This document shows, piece after piece, positions 9,860-21,350 of a stretch of DNA of 64,000 bases. A program made the position numbers and the translations under genes. This stretch comes from Litoreibacter roseus. Its GTDB lineage: Bacteria > Pseudomonadota > Alphaproteobacteria > Rhodobacterales > Rhodobacteraceae. Every line of letters starts with the position of its first letter. The first letter of the stretch is position 1. The stretch spans positions 930,001 through 994,000 of the forward strand of contig NZ_BLJE01000002.1 of assembly GCF_009811795.1 (NCBI RefSeq), written 5' to 3'. Under the pieces are notes generated by a model. That model did no database searches. It was given only the letters and a program-made list of their open reading frames with translations, and was not told where the DNA came from.

Positions 9860-10008
9860 TTCAAGTGTTTTCTGTTCACATTCCCCGTGAGAGCACACAA
9901 ATCTGACGAAAACATGGGCGGGGTGGCGGAAAGCTAACGAATAAACCAAAATCGCCTTGGAACACTATGTAGCTTTAAACGGGTTCGAACCAAACTGGAA
10001 CAAATTGC

Positions 10009-10782
10009 GTGCATCTAGACGTCCAAGATCTGAAGAAATTCTACTACCGGACCGGATTGGGACGAGTGGCCCAGCGTGCAATTCGCGACCAGGTCCGTGA
10101 TCTCTGGAGAGACACAAAGGGTCAGACAGTCGTTGGATTTGGCTTCGCCGCACCCTTGTTGCGGCCCTTTCTGGGTGAGGCGCGCCGCGTGATTGCGTTG
10201 ATGCCCGGTCCGCAGGGCGTGATGCATTGGCCCGTCGGTCAGGACAACGTCTCGGTTCTGTGTGAAGAGACGCTCTGGCCGTTGCAGCCTGGGCAGGTCG
10301 ACCGACTTGTTCTGCTGCACGGGCTTGAAACTTGTGAAAATCCGTCGGCACTGCTGGACGAAATTTGGCGCGTTCTGGGGCCCGGCGGTCGAGTTTTGTT
10401 CATTGTGCCGAACCGCGCAGGGCTTTGGTCACGGCGTGATGCAACACCGTTTGGGTACGGGCGACCCTACTCGTTGACGCAGCTCGAAGCCCAACTCAAG
10501 CGGCATAACTTCACGCCCGAGACCCACCGCGCCGTCTTGTACTCGCCGCCGAGCCACAAGCGGTTCTGGATGAAATCTGCCCCGATGCTTGAGGCGTTCG
10601 GACGGCGCATATCCTCGCATTATGCCGGCGGTGTCCTGATGGTGGAGGCGACAAAGCAGGTCTACGCGCCGCGCAAGAAAGGCCTGAAAGTTGATGTTCG
10701 CGCTCCACTGCGTGCTTTGGAGGGGGCAGGGGCGCCTGTCGCGGGCCGGATAGGCAGAACTGATTCCTCTGGAAACGGTTGA
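10009..10782 (+). CDS. Class I SAM-dependent methyltransferase
   Basis: A 257-residue protein with a methyltransferase-type Rossmann core. A degenerate motif I region occurs around residues 40-55 ([11 protein letters not shown]), and [11 protein letters not shown] fills the motif II/acid position. [16 protein letters not shown] is the typical post-core loop and strand of methyltransf_11 proteins. The basic C-terminal tail is Ala/Gly-rich. It starts at GTG 10009, divergent from clpA with 242 bp between them. The substrate is unknown. Related proteins are common in this family, but I do not recognise a pathway from the neighbours. Confidence 0.65.
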   Translation: MHLDVQDLKKFYYRTGLGRVAQRAIRDQVRDLWRDTKGQTVVGFGFAAPLLRPFLGEARRVIALMPGPQGVMHWPVGQDNVSVLCEETLWPLQPGQVDRLVLLHGLETCENPSALLDEIWRVLGPGGRVLFIVPNRAGLWSRRDATPFGYGRPYSLTQLEAQLKRHNFTPETHRAVLYSPPSHKRFWMKSAPMLEAFGRRISSHYAGGVLMVEATKQVYAPRKKGLKVDVRAPLRALEGAGAPVAGRIGRTDSSGNG

Positions 10783-10887
10783 ATTGTGGGACGCTTTTTC
10801 AGCTTCAAACGGTCGCAGGCACCCAGCGAGGATCAAAGTATCTTCGGAATAGGACCTTTTAGCATGTGACATTCTGGGCGTTCCCTG

Positions 10888-10916
10888 TTGCGGCTTGCGA
10901 ACCGCTTTGCTACATG
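10888..10916 (+). promoter_or_regulatory. Candidate promoter of the atp operon
   Basis: TTGCGG (10888-10893) and TACATG (10911-10916) are separated by 17 bp, with a TGC just before the -10. They lie in the 232-bp space between the methyltransferase gene and atpH. They fit a housekeeping promoter with a leader of roughly 90 nt before atpH. Both hexamers are imperfect, so this is a suggestion. The rest of the space shows no other clear signal. Confidence 0.35.
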
Positions 10917-11014
10917 ACCGCTGATTTTGGGGGTCGCGGGTGTGCGGCCCCTTTCAATAGCCAGTCTCAGCTTATCTCAGCTTTGAACAGGCGTCAGACA
11001 TCGGAAGGGTGGAC

Positions 11015-11575
11015 GTGGCCGAACCAGTCTCGATCTCGACAGGCATCGCATCACGCTATGCGACGGCCGTTTTTGAATTGGCGAAAGAGGGCAAGAAACT
11101 GAAGGCGCTCGAAACCGACGTCGACACGTTGAAAGCCGCATTGAAAGACAGTGCCGACTTCGGCGATCTGATCTCTTCGCCGCTCTACTCGCGTGAGCAG
11201 CAAGGGGCGGCGATTACGGCGATTGCGTCAAAGATGGAACTCAGCGATACGCTTACCAACACACTTCGTCTGATGGCCTCCAAGCGCCGCCTTTTCGTTT
11301 TGCCTCAGATGGTCACTGCTTTGCAGGACATGATTGCGGAAGAGAAGGGCGAGGTCACCGCAGAGGTGACAGCCGCGAAGGCCATGACGAAGGCACAGCA
11401 AGACAAACTTGCCAAGACGCTCAAAGCGAGTGTCGGCAAAGATGTGAAAATAAATCTCGCCGTTGATGAGAGTCTCATTGGCGGTCTTATCGTAAAGGTT
11501 GGGTCTAAGATGATCGACACGTCGATCCGTTCGAAACTCAACGCACTCCAGAATTCCATGAAAGAGGTCGGATAA
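11015..11575 (+). CDS. atpH: ATP synthase F1 delta subunit
   Basis: A 186-residue delta subunit (OSCP homologue) that joins the F1 head to the peripheral stalk of ATP synthase. The N-terminal [20 protein letters not shown] and the C-terminal [17 protein letters not shown] are characteristic. Two GTG codons compete. GTG 11009 directly abuts the GGAAGG site at 11003-11008, whereas GTG 11015 is 6 nt away and gives the usual M(A/S)EP start, so 11015 is chosen. It is the first gene of atpHAGDC and overlaps atpA by 1 bp (TAATG). As is usual in alphaproteobacteria, the F0 genes are not here. Confidence 0.93.
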   Translation: MAEPVSISTGIASRYATAVFELAKEGKKLKALETDVDTLKAALKDSADFGDLISSPLYSREQQGAAITAIASKMELSDTLTNTLRLMASKRRLFVLPQMVTALQDMIAEEKGEVTAEVTAAKAMTKAQQDKLAKTLKASVGKDVKINLAVDESLIGGLIVKVGSKMIDTSIRSKLNALQNSMKEVG

Positions 11576-13113
11576 TGGCGATCGAAGCTGCAGAAATTTC
11601 TGCGATCCTGAAGGACCAGATCAAGAATTTCGGTCAAGAGGCCGAAGTCGCCGAGGTTGGTCGCGTGTTGTCGGTCGGTGATGGCATCGCCCGTGTCTAC
11701 GGCCTGGACAACTGTCAGGCGGGTGAGATGGTCGAATTCCCCGGTGGAGTTCGCGGCATGGCGCTGAACCTCGAAAGTGACAATGTGGGCGTTGTGATTT
11801 TCGGCTCCGACCGGGACATCAAGGAAGGCGACACCGTCAAGCGCACGAACTCGATCGTGGACGTGCCTGCTGGTGAAGAGCTTTTGGGTCGCGTTGTCGA
11901 CGGCCTGGGCAATCCGCTGGACGGAAAAGGTCCGATCAACGCCTCCGAACGTCGGATCGCAGACAGCAAGGCTCCGGGCATCATCCCGCGTAAATCGGTG
12001 CATGAGCCGATGCCGACAGGTCTGAAAGCCATCGACTCCATGATCCCCATCGGCCGGGGTCAGCGAGAACTGATCATTGGTGACCGTCAAACCGGTAAAA
12101 CGGCTGTGGCGCTCGATACCATGCTCAACCAGAAGTCTTATAACGACCGCGCAGGCGATGATGAGAGCAAGAAGCTCTACTGCATCTACGTTGCGGTTGG
12201 TCAGAAGCGCTCGACCGTGGCGCAGCTTGTGAAAAAGCTCGAGGAAACCGGCGCGATTGAATACTCGATCATCGTTGCTGCAACGGCATCCGATCCGGCG
12301 CCGATGCAGTTCCTTGCGCCTTACGCTGCGACCGCGATGGCAGAATATTTCCGTGACAACGGCCGCCACGCGCTGATTGTGTATGATGACCTGTCCAAGC
12401 AGGCTGTGTCCTACCGCCAGATGTCCCTGCTGCTCCGTCGTCCGCCCGGGCGCGAAGCTTATCCTGGTGACGTGTTCTACCTTCACTCGCGCCTTCTGGA
12501 ACGATCCTCGAAGCTGAACGAAGACAACGGTTCTGGCTCGCTTACCGCACTGCCAATCATCGAAACTCAAGGCGGGGACGTTTCAGCGTTTATTCCGACA
12601 AACGTGATTTCGATCACCGACGGTCAGATCTTCCTTGAAACCGAACTTTTCTACCAAGGCATTCGTCCTGCGGTGAACACGGGTCTGTCCGTTTCGCGGG
12701 TTGGATCCGCGGCGCAGACCAATGCGATGAAGTCGGTAGCTGGCCCCGTCAAACTGGAGTTGGCCCAGTACCGCGAGATGGCGGCTTTTGCTCAGTTCGG
12801 CTCTGACCTTGATGCGGCGACCCAGCAGTTGTTGAATCGTGGTGCACGTCTGACCGAATTGATGAAACAGCCGCAGTATGCGCCGCTCACCAATGCGGAA
12901 ATCGTCTGCGTTATCTTCGCCGGCACGAATGGTTACCTCGACAAGGTCGACACCAAGGACGTTGGTCGCTTTGAGGCGGGTCTGTTGAAAGAACTGCGCA
13001 CGAACCAAACTGATCTTCTGGACTATATCACGAATGAAGATCCGAAGATTAAAGGTGATGCTGCCGATAAGATCAAATCCGTACTGGACGCATACGCCAA
13101 AGATTTCGCGTAA
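11575..13113 (+). CDS. atpA: ATP synthase F1 alpha subunit
   Basis: A 512-residue alpha subunit of the F1 hexamer, which carries non-catalytic nucleotide sites and helps drive rotary ATP synthesis at the inner membrane. The N-terminal beta barrel (about 25-95) is followed by a P-loop domain with [13 protein letters not shown]. The C-terminal helical bundle contains the alpha-signature [14 protein letters not shown]. The length is as expected for the family. It is coupled to atpH by a one-base overlap and followed after 18 bp by atpG. Confidence 0.97.
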   Translation: MAIEAAEISAILKDQIKNFGQEAEVAEVGRVLSVGDGIARVYGLDNCQAGEMVEFPGGVRGMALNLESDNVGVVIFGSDRDIKEGDTVKRTNSIVDVPAGEELLGRVVDGLGNPLDGKGPINASERRIADSKAPGIIPRKSVHEPMPTGLKAIDSMIPIGRGQRELIIGDRQTGKTAVALDTMLNQKSYNDRAGDDESKKLYCIYVAVGQKRSTVAQLVKKLEETGAIEYSIIVAATASDPAPMQFLAPYAATAMAEYFRDNGRHALIVYDDLSKQAVSYRQMSLLLRRPPGREAYPGDVFYLHSRLLERSSKLNEDNGSGSLTALPIIETQGGDVSAFIPTNVISITDGQIFLETELFYQGIRPAVNTGLSVSRVGSAAQTNAMKSVAGPVKLELAQYREMAAFAQFGSDLDAATQQLLNRGARLTELMKQPQYAPLTNAEIVCVIFAGTNGYLDKVDTKDVGRFEAGLLKELRTNQTDLLDYITNEDPKIKGDAADKIKSVLDAYAKDFA

Positions 13114-13131
13114 GGGGGGAGACGAGGGCCT

Positions 13132-15445
<2,314 letters not shown>

Positions 15446-15459
15446 GGAAGGTCCGGCTC

Positions 15460-15879
15460 ATGGCTGATACAATGCAATTCGACCTCGTTTCACCGGAGCG
15501 CCGTTTGGCATCCGTTTCGGCGACGCAGGTGGAGATCCCCGGCGCCGAAGGTGACTTCACCGCGATGCCAGACCATGCGCCGGTCATCACTACTCTGCGC
15601 CCTGGCGTCCTGACGGTGACGACATCCGGTGGAAGTGACGACTACTTCGTGACGGGCGGCTTCGCGGAAATCACAGCCGAAGGCACATCCGTCCTTGCGG
15701 AGCGTGCCTTTGCGAAAGCCGATATGACGCAAGAGATCATCGATGATCTGGTGGCCGAGGCCGACACAGCGCGGGGCGAGGCTGGTGCTGAGACGGTAGA
15801 TGCCGCCACGAAGCTGCTGGCGGATATGGTTGCCGCAGGCACTGCAATTGGCCTGAGCCCTAAGCAACCATCACTGTAA
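15460..15879 (+). CDS. atpC: ATP synthase F1 epsilon subunit
   Basis: A 139-residue epsilon subunit that binds gamma and regulates ATP hydrolysis. The N-terminal beta sandwich ([40 protein letters not shown]) is typical. The C-terminal helical region (about 90-139) contains Ala-rich helices. It is the last gene of the F1 operon and is followed directly by an intrinsic terminator. Confidence 0.93.
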   Translation: MADTMQFDLVSPERRLASVSATQVEIPGAEGDFTAMPDHAPVITTLRPGVLTVTTSGGSDDYFVTGGFAEITAEGTSVLAERAFAKADMTQEIIDDLVAEADTARGEAGAETVDAATKLLADMVAAGTAIGLSPKQPSL

Positions 15880-15898
15880 GGCGCAAAGACAGACAAGA

Positions 15899-15926
15899 AA
15901 GCCCCGTATCGTTCGGGGCTTTTTTA
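15899..15926 (+). terminator. Intrinsic terminator of the atp operon
   Basis: AAGCCCCG and CGGGGCTT form a hairpin around a 7-nt loop, followed by a run of T (15920-15925). It lies 20 bp after the atpC stop and just upstream of the H-lectin gene. It therefore separates that gene from the atp transcript unless it is leaky. Confidence 0.9.
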
Positions 15927-15984
15927 CGTTTCCAGACCTATTATCGCCAAATTCGTTGGTTAACAGCGGGTTCAAGGTAGTTCC

Positions 15985-16338
15985 ATGAAACGAGTAAACG
16001 CCAGTCAGATCGGTATCGTGCAGGGGTCACGGGTGTTGTTCTCGGACTTCCGGGATGACGGTCCCATGTGGGCGGGCACAGGCCCGCGGGAACATCGGGA
16101 AGCCGTTACATTCGACCCGCCATTTCACGATGCCCCCAGTGTTCAGGTCTCAATGAGCATGTGGGACACGGACAGCCAGACCAACCACCGCATGGATATC
16201 TCTGCGGAAAACATCACGTCGGCCGGATTTGACCTAATCTTCAAAACATGGGGCGACAGCCGTGTTGCCCGTGTTCGGGTGGACTGGCTCGCCATAGGCG
16301 CTCTGGGCCATGACGAAGGCTGGGACGACCTTTATTGA
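15985..16338 (+). CDS. Solitary H-type lectin domain protein
   Basis: A 117-residue protein consisting almost only of an H-type lectin domain (PF09458 type, the fold of the Helix pomatia agglutinin and discoidin C-terminal domain). Recognisable pieces are an F-x-D-F strand, TFDPPFHDAPSVQVSMSM and ITSAGFDLIFKTWGDSRVA, ending in a VRVDWLAIG strand. No signal peptide or membrane helix is visible, so it should be cytosolic or leave by another route. It follows the atp terminator by about 60 bp and converges on prs with 4 bp between stops. Sugar ligand and role are unknown. Confidence 0.75.
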   Translation: MKRVNASQIGIVQGSRVLFSDFRDDGPMWAGTGPREHREAVTFDPPFHDAPSVQVSMSMWDTDSQTNHRMDISAENITSAGFDLIFKTWGDSRVARVRVDWLAIGALGHDEGWDDLY

Positions 16339-16342
16339 AAGA

Positions 16343-17359
16343 TCAGGACCCCGGATAGAGACCTTCGTAAATCGGCGACAGGGTGTCGTTGTCAAAAAGC
16401 GAAGACACCGATGTTCCGCCCCAGATGTTCAGGATCGCTTGCGCGAACAGCGGCGCAGTCGGAACGATGCGAATGTTCTTGGCGCCTTTTACGGCCTCTG
16501 TTGGTTGGATCGAGTCGGTGATGACGAGTTTTTTCATGACGGACTTGGTGATCCGCTCCACCGCAGGGCCGCTCAGAACGCCGTGGGTGATGTAGCTGTG
16601 GACCTCGGTCGCCCCGGCCTCCATCAGAACGTCCGCCGCCTTGCACAGCGTTCCAGCGGTGTCGCAGATGTCGTCCACGATGATGCAGCGTTTGCCTTTG
16701 ACGTCCCCGATGACGGTCATCTCAGCCACCTCGCCAGCCTTCTCGCGGCGTTTGTCCACGATGGACAGTGGGGCACCGATGCGTTGCGCCAGTTCGCGCG
16801 CGCGCGCAACCCCACCTACATCGGGTGAGACGATCATCACATCATCCATCTTCTTGAAGTGATGCAGTATATCGAGCGCAAAGATCGGCGAGGCATAGAG
16901 ATTGTCGACGGGGAGGTCGAAGAAACCTTGGATCTGTGCGGCGTGAAGATCCATTGTCAGCACCCGTTCCACGCCTGCTTGTGCAATCAGATTGGCTACA
17001 AGTTTTGCCGAAATCGGAGTGCGAGCTTTCGTGCGACGATCCTGACGCGCGTATCCGAAATAGGGGATTACGGCAGTGATGCGCGCTGCGGACGACCGCC
17101 GGAGCGCATCCGTCATGATCAAAAGCTCCATCAGGTTGTCATTGGCCGGATTTGAAGTTGGCTGCAGGATGAACATGTCTTCGCCGCGGACGTTCTCGTA
17201 AACTTCGACGAAAATCTCGGCGTCATTGAAGCGCTCTACACGGGCTTCGACGGGCTTGACGGTCAGTCCGCGGTGCATCGACATGCGACGGGCTATGGCG
17301 TCCGCCAAAGGCTTGTTGGCGTTTCCGGCGATAAGCTTCGGTTCGGAATTGGTTGGCAT
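16343..17359 (-). CDS. prs: Ribose-phosphate pyrophosphokinase
   Basis: A 338-residue PRPP synthetase that makes 5-phosphoribosyl 1-pyrophosphate from ribose 5-phosphate and ATP for purine, pyrimidine, histidine, tryptophan and NAD synthesis. Visible signatures are [29 protein letters not shown] (ATP-binding loop), [13 protein letters not shown], and the PRPP-binding loop [13 protein letters not shown]. The start is ATG 17359 (AGGGA upstream), which gives the normal short N-terminus. ATG 17386 in the same frame would add nine residues and cannot be excluded. PRPP made here also feeds the apt enzyme at 41607-42140. Confidence 0.95.
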   Translation of the reverse strand: MPTNSEPKLIAGNANKPLADAIARRMSMHRGLTVKPVEARVERFNDAEIFVEVYENVRGEDMFILQPTSNPANDNLMELLIMTDALRRSSAARITAVIPYFGYARQDRRTKARTPISAKLVANLIAQAGVERVLTMDLHAAQIQGFFDLPVDNLYASPIFALDILHHFKKMDDVMIVSPDVGGVARARELAQRIGAPLSIVDKRREKAGEVAEMTVIGDVKGKRCIIVDDICDTAGTLCKAADVLMEAGATEVHSYITHGVLSGPAVERITKSVMKKLVITDSIQPTEAVKGAKNIRIVPTAPLFAQAILNIWGGTSVSSLFDNDTLSPIYEGLYPGS

Positions 17360-17410
17360 GTCTGTGTCCCTGGCAGCGGCATTCATCCCACCGGATCCCC
17401 GCGCCCGGCG

Positions 17411-17439
17411 TTGAACCCCGCTTAACACCCCGCTACGGT
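17411..17439 (+). promoter_or_regulatory. Candidate promoter upstream of the isomerase gene
   Basis: TTGAAC (17411-17416) and TACGGT (17434-17439) with a 17-bp spacer lie between the divergent prs and isomerase genes. A start of transcription near 17446 would leave a short leader containing the AGGAGG ribosome site at 17461. The -10 match is modest. Confidence 0.35.
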
Positions 17440-17473
17440 CCTGCAAACAGGTAACGCAGCAGGAGGCTTTCCG

Positions 17474-18070
17474 ATGGCCCATATCGACTACTTTTTTGCA
17501 ACCATGTCGCCCTATACCTATTTGGCCGGGACGCGGTTGGAGGAGATTGCCGAGAAACACGGGGCCTCAATCACCTACAAGCCTTTAGATATCATGGGAT
17601 TGTTTGCACGAACGGGTGGCGTCCCGCCCAAAGACAGACACCCGTCCCGTCAGGAGTATCGTCTTCAGGATCTGCGGCGGTCCGCAAAGAAAGCGGGCGC
17701 TCCGATCAATCTGAAGCCGACCTACTGGCCGACCAACCCGGCCCCAAGCTCCTACGCGCTGATCGCGGCACAAAAGGCAGGTGGGGGCGATCTGGGCGCG
17801 CTGGTCAAAGCGATCACTACGGCGTGCTGGTCCGAAGAGCGCAACATTGCAGAAGATGACGTGATCCAGTCCTGTTTAACGGTCGCGGGGTTCGATCCGA
17901 AGCTCGCGGACAGCGGCATGTTGTCTGGCGCCGAAGAATACGCGGCAAACTTGGAAGAGGCCGTGTCGCGCGGCGCATTCGGCGCGCCATTCTACATCGT
18001 TGGCGAAGAACGGTTCTGGGGTCATGATCGGCTGGACGATCTGGAGATGCATTTAGCCGGAAAACTCTGA
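17474..18070 (+). CDS. 2-hydroxychromene-2-carboxylate isomerase-like protein (kappa GST/DsbA fold)
   Basis: A 198-residue thioredoxin-fold protein of the DsbA/kappa glutathione transferase superfamily. The N-terminal [13 protein letters not shown] has the family's Ser-Pro active site instead of a CxxC pair. A helical insert follows ([18 protein letters not shown]), then the thioredoxin C-terminal part with [10 protein letters not shown], where the cis-proline precedes the last strand. The reference enzyme isomerises an intermediate of naphthalene degradation using glutathione. No aromatic degradation genes are present, so the true substrate is unknown. A strong AGGAGG site precedes the ATG. 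The stop is 1 bp before the next GTG. Confidence 0.8.
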   Translation: MAHIDYFFATMSPYTYLAGTRLEEIAEKHGASITYKPLDIMGLFARTGGVPPKDRHPSRQEYRLQDLRRSAKKAGAPINLKPTYWPTNPAPSSYALIAAQKAGGGDLGALVKAITTACWSEERNIAEDDVIQSCLTVAGFDPKLADSGMLSGAEEYAANLEEAVSRGAFGAPFYIVGEERFWGHDRLDDLEMHLAGKL

Positions 18071-18071
18071 C

Positions 18072-18890
18072 GTGCCACACCAGCAATCGGGAGGGTTCAC
18101 CACGCACTACATTCGGGGCGGGCAAGGGGAACATAAAGCGCTATTTCTCCATTGCTCCCTTGCCCATGCCCGCGTGTTGGATGGATTGACGGCGCGAATT
18201 GCCAATCAGTTTAATACCATTGCGATGGACCTGCCCGGTCACGGCGACAGCGCCGACTGGGATCCGAGCCGCGACTATCAGGCGCAGGCCCGCGATATGG
18301 CACTGGGTCTGTTGGACGGGCCCGCGCATCTTGTCGGTCATTCCTATGGCGCGACTGTTGCGCTGCGTATGGCTGCAGACAATCCGGAACTGATACGTAG
18401 TCTGACATTGATCGAGCCTGTGTTTTTCTATGCTGCTGCGCAAACTGAGCCGGAAGTTGCAAAGGCATACCGACGTGCAAGCGGTGCATTCACGGGGGCG
18501 ATTGCGGCGGGTGATCTTGTGGCGGCTGCCCGTGCTTTCGTTAGTGATTGGGGTGGCCAGCCGTGGGAAAGCCTCAAACCCGCGCAGATTGACTACATGA
18601 GTGCGCGGATGCCGCTGATAGCTGCCGGCGAAGCTGCGATTGTGAGGGATACGGGTGGCATCTGGCCGAAACTACCGAAGATGCAAATGCCGACCGTGCT
18701 GATCGAAGGGGATTGCTCGCCACCGGTTATGGCGGCAATCCAGAAAGCGCTCTGCGCGAGGATGCCGGACGCACGCCGCGAGGTGATCGAGGGCGCCGGA
18801 CACATGGTGGCCATCAGCCATCCTGTTGAGGTTGCAGGGCTTCTGGCGGCATTTGTAGACGCTCAGCCGCGGAACAGCGAAAGCAGCTGA
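18072..18890 (+). CDS. Alpha/beta hydrolase
   Basis: A 272-residue alpha/beta-hydrolase. FLHCSLAHARVLDGL holds the oxyanion region, MDLPGHGDS follows strand 4, VGHSYGATVALRMA is the nucleophile elbow (Ser), and GAGHMVAISHP carries the catalytic His. The acid is probably in VLIEGDCSPP. The start is GTG 18072, 1 bp after the isomerase stop, so the two are probably co-translated. The last 28 bp overlap the end of the convergent threonine aldolase gene. The substrate cannot be predicted. Confidence 0.8.
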   Translation: MPHQQSGGFTTHYIRGGQGEHKALFLHCSLAHARVLDGLTARIANQFNTIAMDLPGHGDSADWDPSRDYQAQARDMALGLLDGPAHLVGHSYGATVALRMAADNPELIRSLTLIEPVFFYAAAQTEPEVAKAYRRASGAFTGAIAAGDLVAAARAFVSDWGGQPWESLKPAQIDYMSARMPLIAAGEAAIVRDTGGIWPKLPKMQMPTVLIEGDCSPPVMAAIQKALCARMPDARREVIEGAGHMVAISHPVEVAGLLAAFVDAQPRNSESS

Positions 18891-19912
18891 TCGATCTGAT
18901 CTTCCGTCTTTGACCAATCACAGACCAGCCTGCAGGTCAGAGGCGTTTCATCAGGTCCATCCAGTGTGGCACCTGGCGACGTCACATAATACTGCGCCCC
19001 AGCAGCTTTGGCGCGCCTGTGTGCTGCACGGGGTAACTCTGCAAAAATCATATTGGCTTGGGGTTCATGGAGAAGGCGCGCGTTGTCGATTCCGCGTAGC
19101 CCTGCCGCTAGCTGATCAGAGTTCGCATTCGCCTTCCGGGCAAGGTCGAGCCAAAGATCATCCTTCAAATACCCCTCCATCTGGCCTGACAGAAACCGGT
19201 GCTTCGAGAACAGATGCGCCCCACGTTTGCGGCGCAGCTCGAACTCCCACGCTTTGTCCGGATCGAATAGGATCACCGCTTCTACACCGGCGCAGCCGTT
19301 CTTGGTGCCACCAAAGCTCACAGCATCCACGCCAGCCCGCCATGTCATATCGGCGGCAGAGCAATTGAGACGGCTCATTGCGTTGGCGAAGCGTGCACCA
19401 TCCAGATGGACGTTTGCACCATGGCTCTTGGCGACTTCGGCCAGATCTCCAATCTCTGTCGTTGTGTAGAGCGTACCGAGTTCGGTCACTTGCGTGATCG
19501 ACACAGGGCCAGTCTGGACCCCGTGAACGGACCCACCCGTTTCGGCCATCGACGCCTCAAGGGCGGTTGGTGTCATTTTTCCATCAGACCCATCGACCAG
19601 TTTCAGCTTGGCCCCGCCTGCGTAGAATTCAGGTGCGCCGCACTCGTCTTTTTCGGTATGGGAGGTGCGGTGACAGAAAATCGCGTCCCACGGATTTGCA
19701 TAGGTGGCCAGTGCAAGCGCGTTCGCGGCGGTGCCTGTGGCGACCAGATAAACCGCGGCCTCGGGGGCTTCAAAGATCTCGCGAACGCGCGCCTTTACAC
19801 CGTCCATGATCGTATCCGCGCCATAGGGCATCTGAGTGCCATCATTTGCCCGGATGACGGCGTCCAGCACCTGGGGGTGCATTGGCCCGGCATTGTCAGA
19901 GGCGAAGTTCAT
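18863..19912 (-). CDS. ltaE: Low-specificity threonine aldolase family enzyme
   Basis: A 349-residue PLP enzyme of the threonine aldolase/beta-eliminating lyase family, predicted to cleave threonine or allo-threonine to glycine and acetaldehyde. It begins MNFASDNAGPMHPQVLDAV. It shows the GTAANALAL phosphate-binding segment, NVHLDGARFANA with the PLP Asp, and VSFGGTKNGC with the Schiff-base Lys. ATG 19912 is chosen because it overlaps the upstream stop as ATGA. It closes a ribF-UPF0260-aldolase run. Its 3' end overlaps the alpha/beta-hydrolase gene on the other strand by 28 bp. Confidence 0.88.
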   Translation of the reverse strand: MNFASDNAGPMHPQVLDAVIRANDGTQMPYGADTIMDGVKARVREIFEAPEAAVYLVATGTAANALALATYANPWDAIFCHRTSHTEKDECGAPEFYAGGAKLKLVDGSDGKMTPTALEASMAETGGSVHGVQTGPVSITQVTELGTLYTTTEIGDLAEVAKSHGANVHLDGARFANAMSRLNCSAADMTWRAGVDAVSFGGTKNGCAGVEAVILFDPDKAWEFELRRKRGAHLFSKHRFLSGQMEGYLKDDLWLDLARKANANSDQLAAGLRGIDNARLLHEPQANMIFAELPRAAHRRAKAAGAQYYVTSPGATLDGPDETPLTCRLVCDWSKTEDQIDQLLSLFRG

Positions 19913-20382
19913 GTTCCAGGTTCCTCGATGATGTAATCTTCCCATTCGTCCTCCGGTACTTCGAATTCCGGGACGGTCCAGCCTTTGACCGAGATCCCGT
20001 TCTCGTGAACAGTGGCGGGTGTGCCGGAAATCAACGGATGCCAGTCGTAAAGGGCCTTGCCTTCGCTCAGCAATCGGTAAGCGCAGGTTTCAGGCATCCA
20101 ATAGCCGATCTCGTCAATGTTCTGAGGTGTCAGTACGACGCAGTCCGGAACGAATTGTTTGCGGATGTCGTACTGTGCGCAACGGCAGGTCTCGCCATCC
20201 AGCAGGCGGCAAGCCACACGGGTAAACGCGATTTCTTGCGTGTCCTCGTCTTCCAGCTTGTTGAGGCAGCATTTGCCACAGCCATCACACAAGGCCTCCC
20301 ATTCCTTGGGGGCCATGTTGCGAAGCGGGACCTGCTCCCAGAACTTCGGTCGCAGCCCTTTGCGGTCGATGGGGTCGCTCAT
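19909..20382 (-). CDS. UPF0260 (YcgN-like) cysteine-cluster protein
   Basis: A 157-residue protein of the UPF0260/YcgN family. The N-terminal half contains a dense cysteine cluster, CDGCGKCCLNKL, followed by further cysteines (ACRLLDGETCRCAQY). This resembles the CxxCxxCC family thought to bind a metal or iron-sulfur centre. FWEQVPLRNMAPKEWEALC at the start is family-typical. Function is unknown. Start and stop overlap its neighbours by ATGA on both sides, so it is translated together with ribF and the threonine aldolase. Confidence 0.8.
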   Translation of the reverse strand: MSDPIDRKGLRPKFWEQVPLRNMAPKEWEALCDGCGKCCLNKLEDEDTQEIAFTRVACRLLDGETCRCAQYDIRKQFVPDCVVLTPQNIDEIGYWMPETCAYRLLSEGKALYDWHPLISGTPATVHENGISVKGWTVPEFEVPEDEWEDYIIEEPGT

Positions 20383-21311
20383 ACCGCAGCCAGCAGACGC
20401 CGGGCCTTGGTGCAATCCGCGTCCATCTGGGCAATCAGGGCTTCGAGGCTGTCGAATTTTTCTTCGCCGCGCAGGAAATGCGTCAGAGCAACTGACAGCG
20501 TCTCACCGTAGAGATCGCCCTTGAAATCGAACAGAAACGTCTCGCAATTGGGTTTGTTTACCCCAAACATGGGGCGGACGCCGATGGAAGCAGCGCCATG
20601 GTAGGACCCCGCATGCGGTCCGGTCAGGACATTCACTTCGACCGCGTACACCCCGAATTTGGGCGGATGCAATGTTTCGATCGACATATTTGCAGTGGGA
20701 TATCCCAACTCCCGGCCGCGCTGATCGCCTTTTACCACCTCACCTTCGATCCGATGCCAATGCCCGAGCATTTTGGCGGCATCACCGGGTCTGCCCTCGC
20801 TCAGAGCTTGCCGAATGTTAGTCGAGGACACCTGACCAAGATCCCCCATCACGAGATCGGCGATCGTGACGCCGAACCCATGGGCACCGCCGATTTCGCG
20901 CAGGATGTCAGCGGTGCCGACCCGACCTTTGCCAAAACGGAAATCTGACCCCACAACGATGTGGCGCAAACCCAAGCCGTTCACGATCACATCCTCCGCA
21001 AATTGTTCTGCGGTCAGCGCGGCAAGTTGGGCGTTGAAATTGATCTCATACAAAAGATCTACGCCTAACTTCTCAAGACGGTGCGCCTTGGCTTGGGCAT
21101 TCATCAAACGGAAGGGCGGTGCATCTGGTGCAAAGAACTGGCGCGGATGCGGCTCAAAGGTCATCACGCCCAGCGGAACACCGATACAAGCCGTTCTCGC
21201 AATCTCAATGACAGCCTGGTGGCCCAGATGCACACCATCAAAATTCCCGATCGCGACAGTGGCGCCGCGGTCGTTGTCTTGTACGAATTGATAGTCTCGG
21301 ATGATCCGCAT
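20379..21311 (-). CDS. ribF: Bifunctional riboflavin kinase/FAD synthetase
   Basis: A 310-residue bifunctional enzyme that converts riboflavin to FMN and then FAD. The N-terminal adenylyltransferase domain shows AIGNFDGVHLGHQAVI, MTFEPHPRQFF, VGSDFRFGKGR and SSTNIRQAL. The C-terminal flavokinase domain (about 185-305) has RGRELGYPTANM and HGAASIGVRPMF. ATG 21311 gives the family-normal MRIIRDY start. An in-frame TTG at 21347 would add 12 residues. There is no FMN riboswitch in the 39-bp gap to the upstream gene. The 3' end couples by ATGA to the UPF0260 gene. Confidence 0.93.
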   Translation of the reverse strand: MRIIRDYQFVQDNDRGATVAIGNFDGVHLGHQAVIEIARTACIGVPLGVMTFEPHPRQFFAPDAPPFRLMNAQAKAHRLEKLGVDLLYEINFNAQLAALTAEQFAEDVIVNGLGLRHIVVGSDFRFGKGRVGTADILREIGGAHGFGVTIADLVMGDLGQVSSTNIRQALSEGRPGDAAKMLGHWHRIEGEVVKGDQRGRELGYPTANMSIETLHPPKFGVYAVEVNVLTGPHAGSYHGAASIGVRPMFGVNKPNCETFLFDFKGDLYGETLSVALTHFLRGEEKFDSLEALIAQMDADCTKARRLLAAV

Positions 21312-21350
21312 GGGCGATTGGGTAACCGCCCGCCCGGAGACGCGCAAGCG

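Noticed and set aside
11305-12570. A 421-codon open frame antisense to atpH/atpA
   Set aside because: Same reasoning: a mirror of strong codon bias in atpA, with no recognisable domain.
21312-21350. FMN riboswitch before ribF
   Set aside because: Only 39 bp separate ribF from the upstream gene, far too short for the RFN element.
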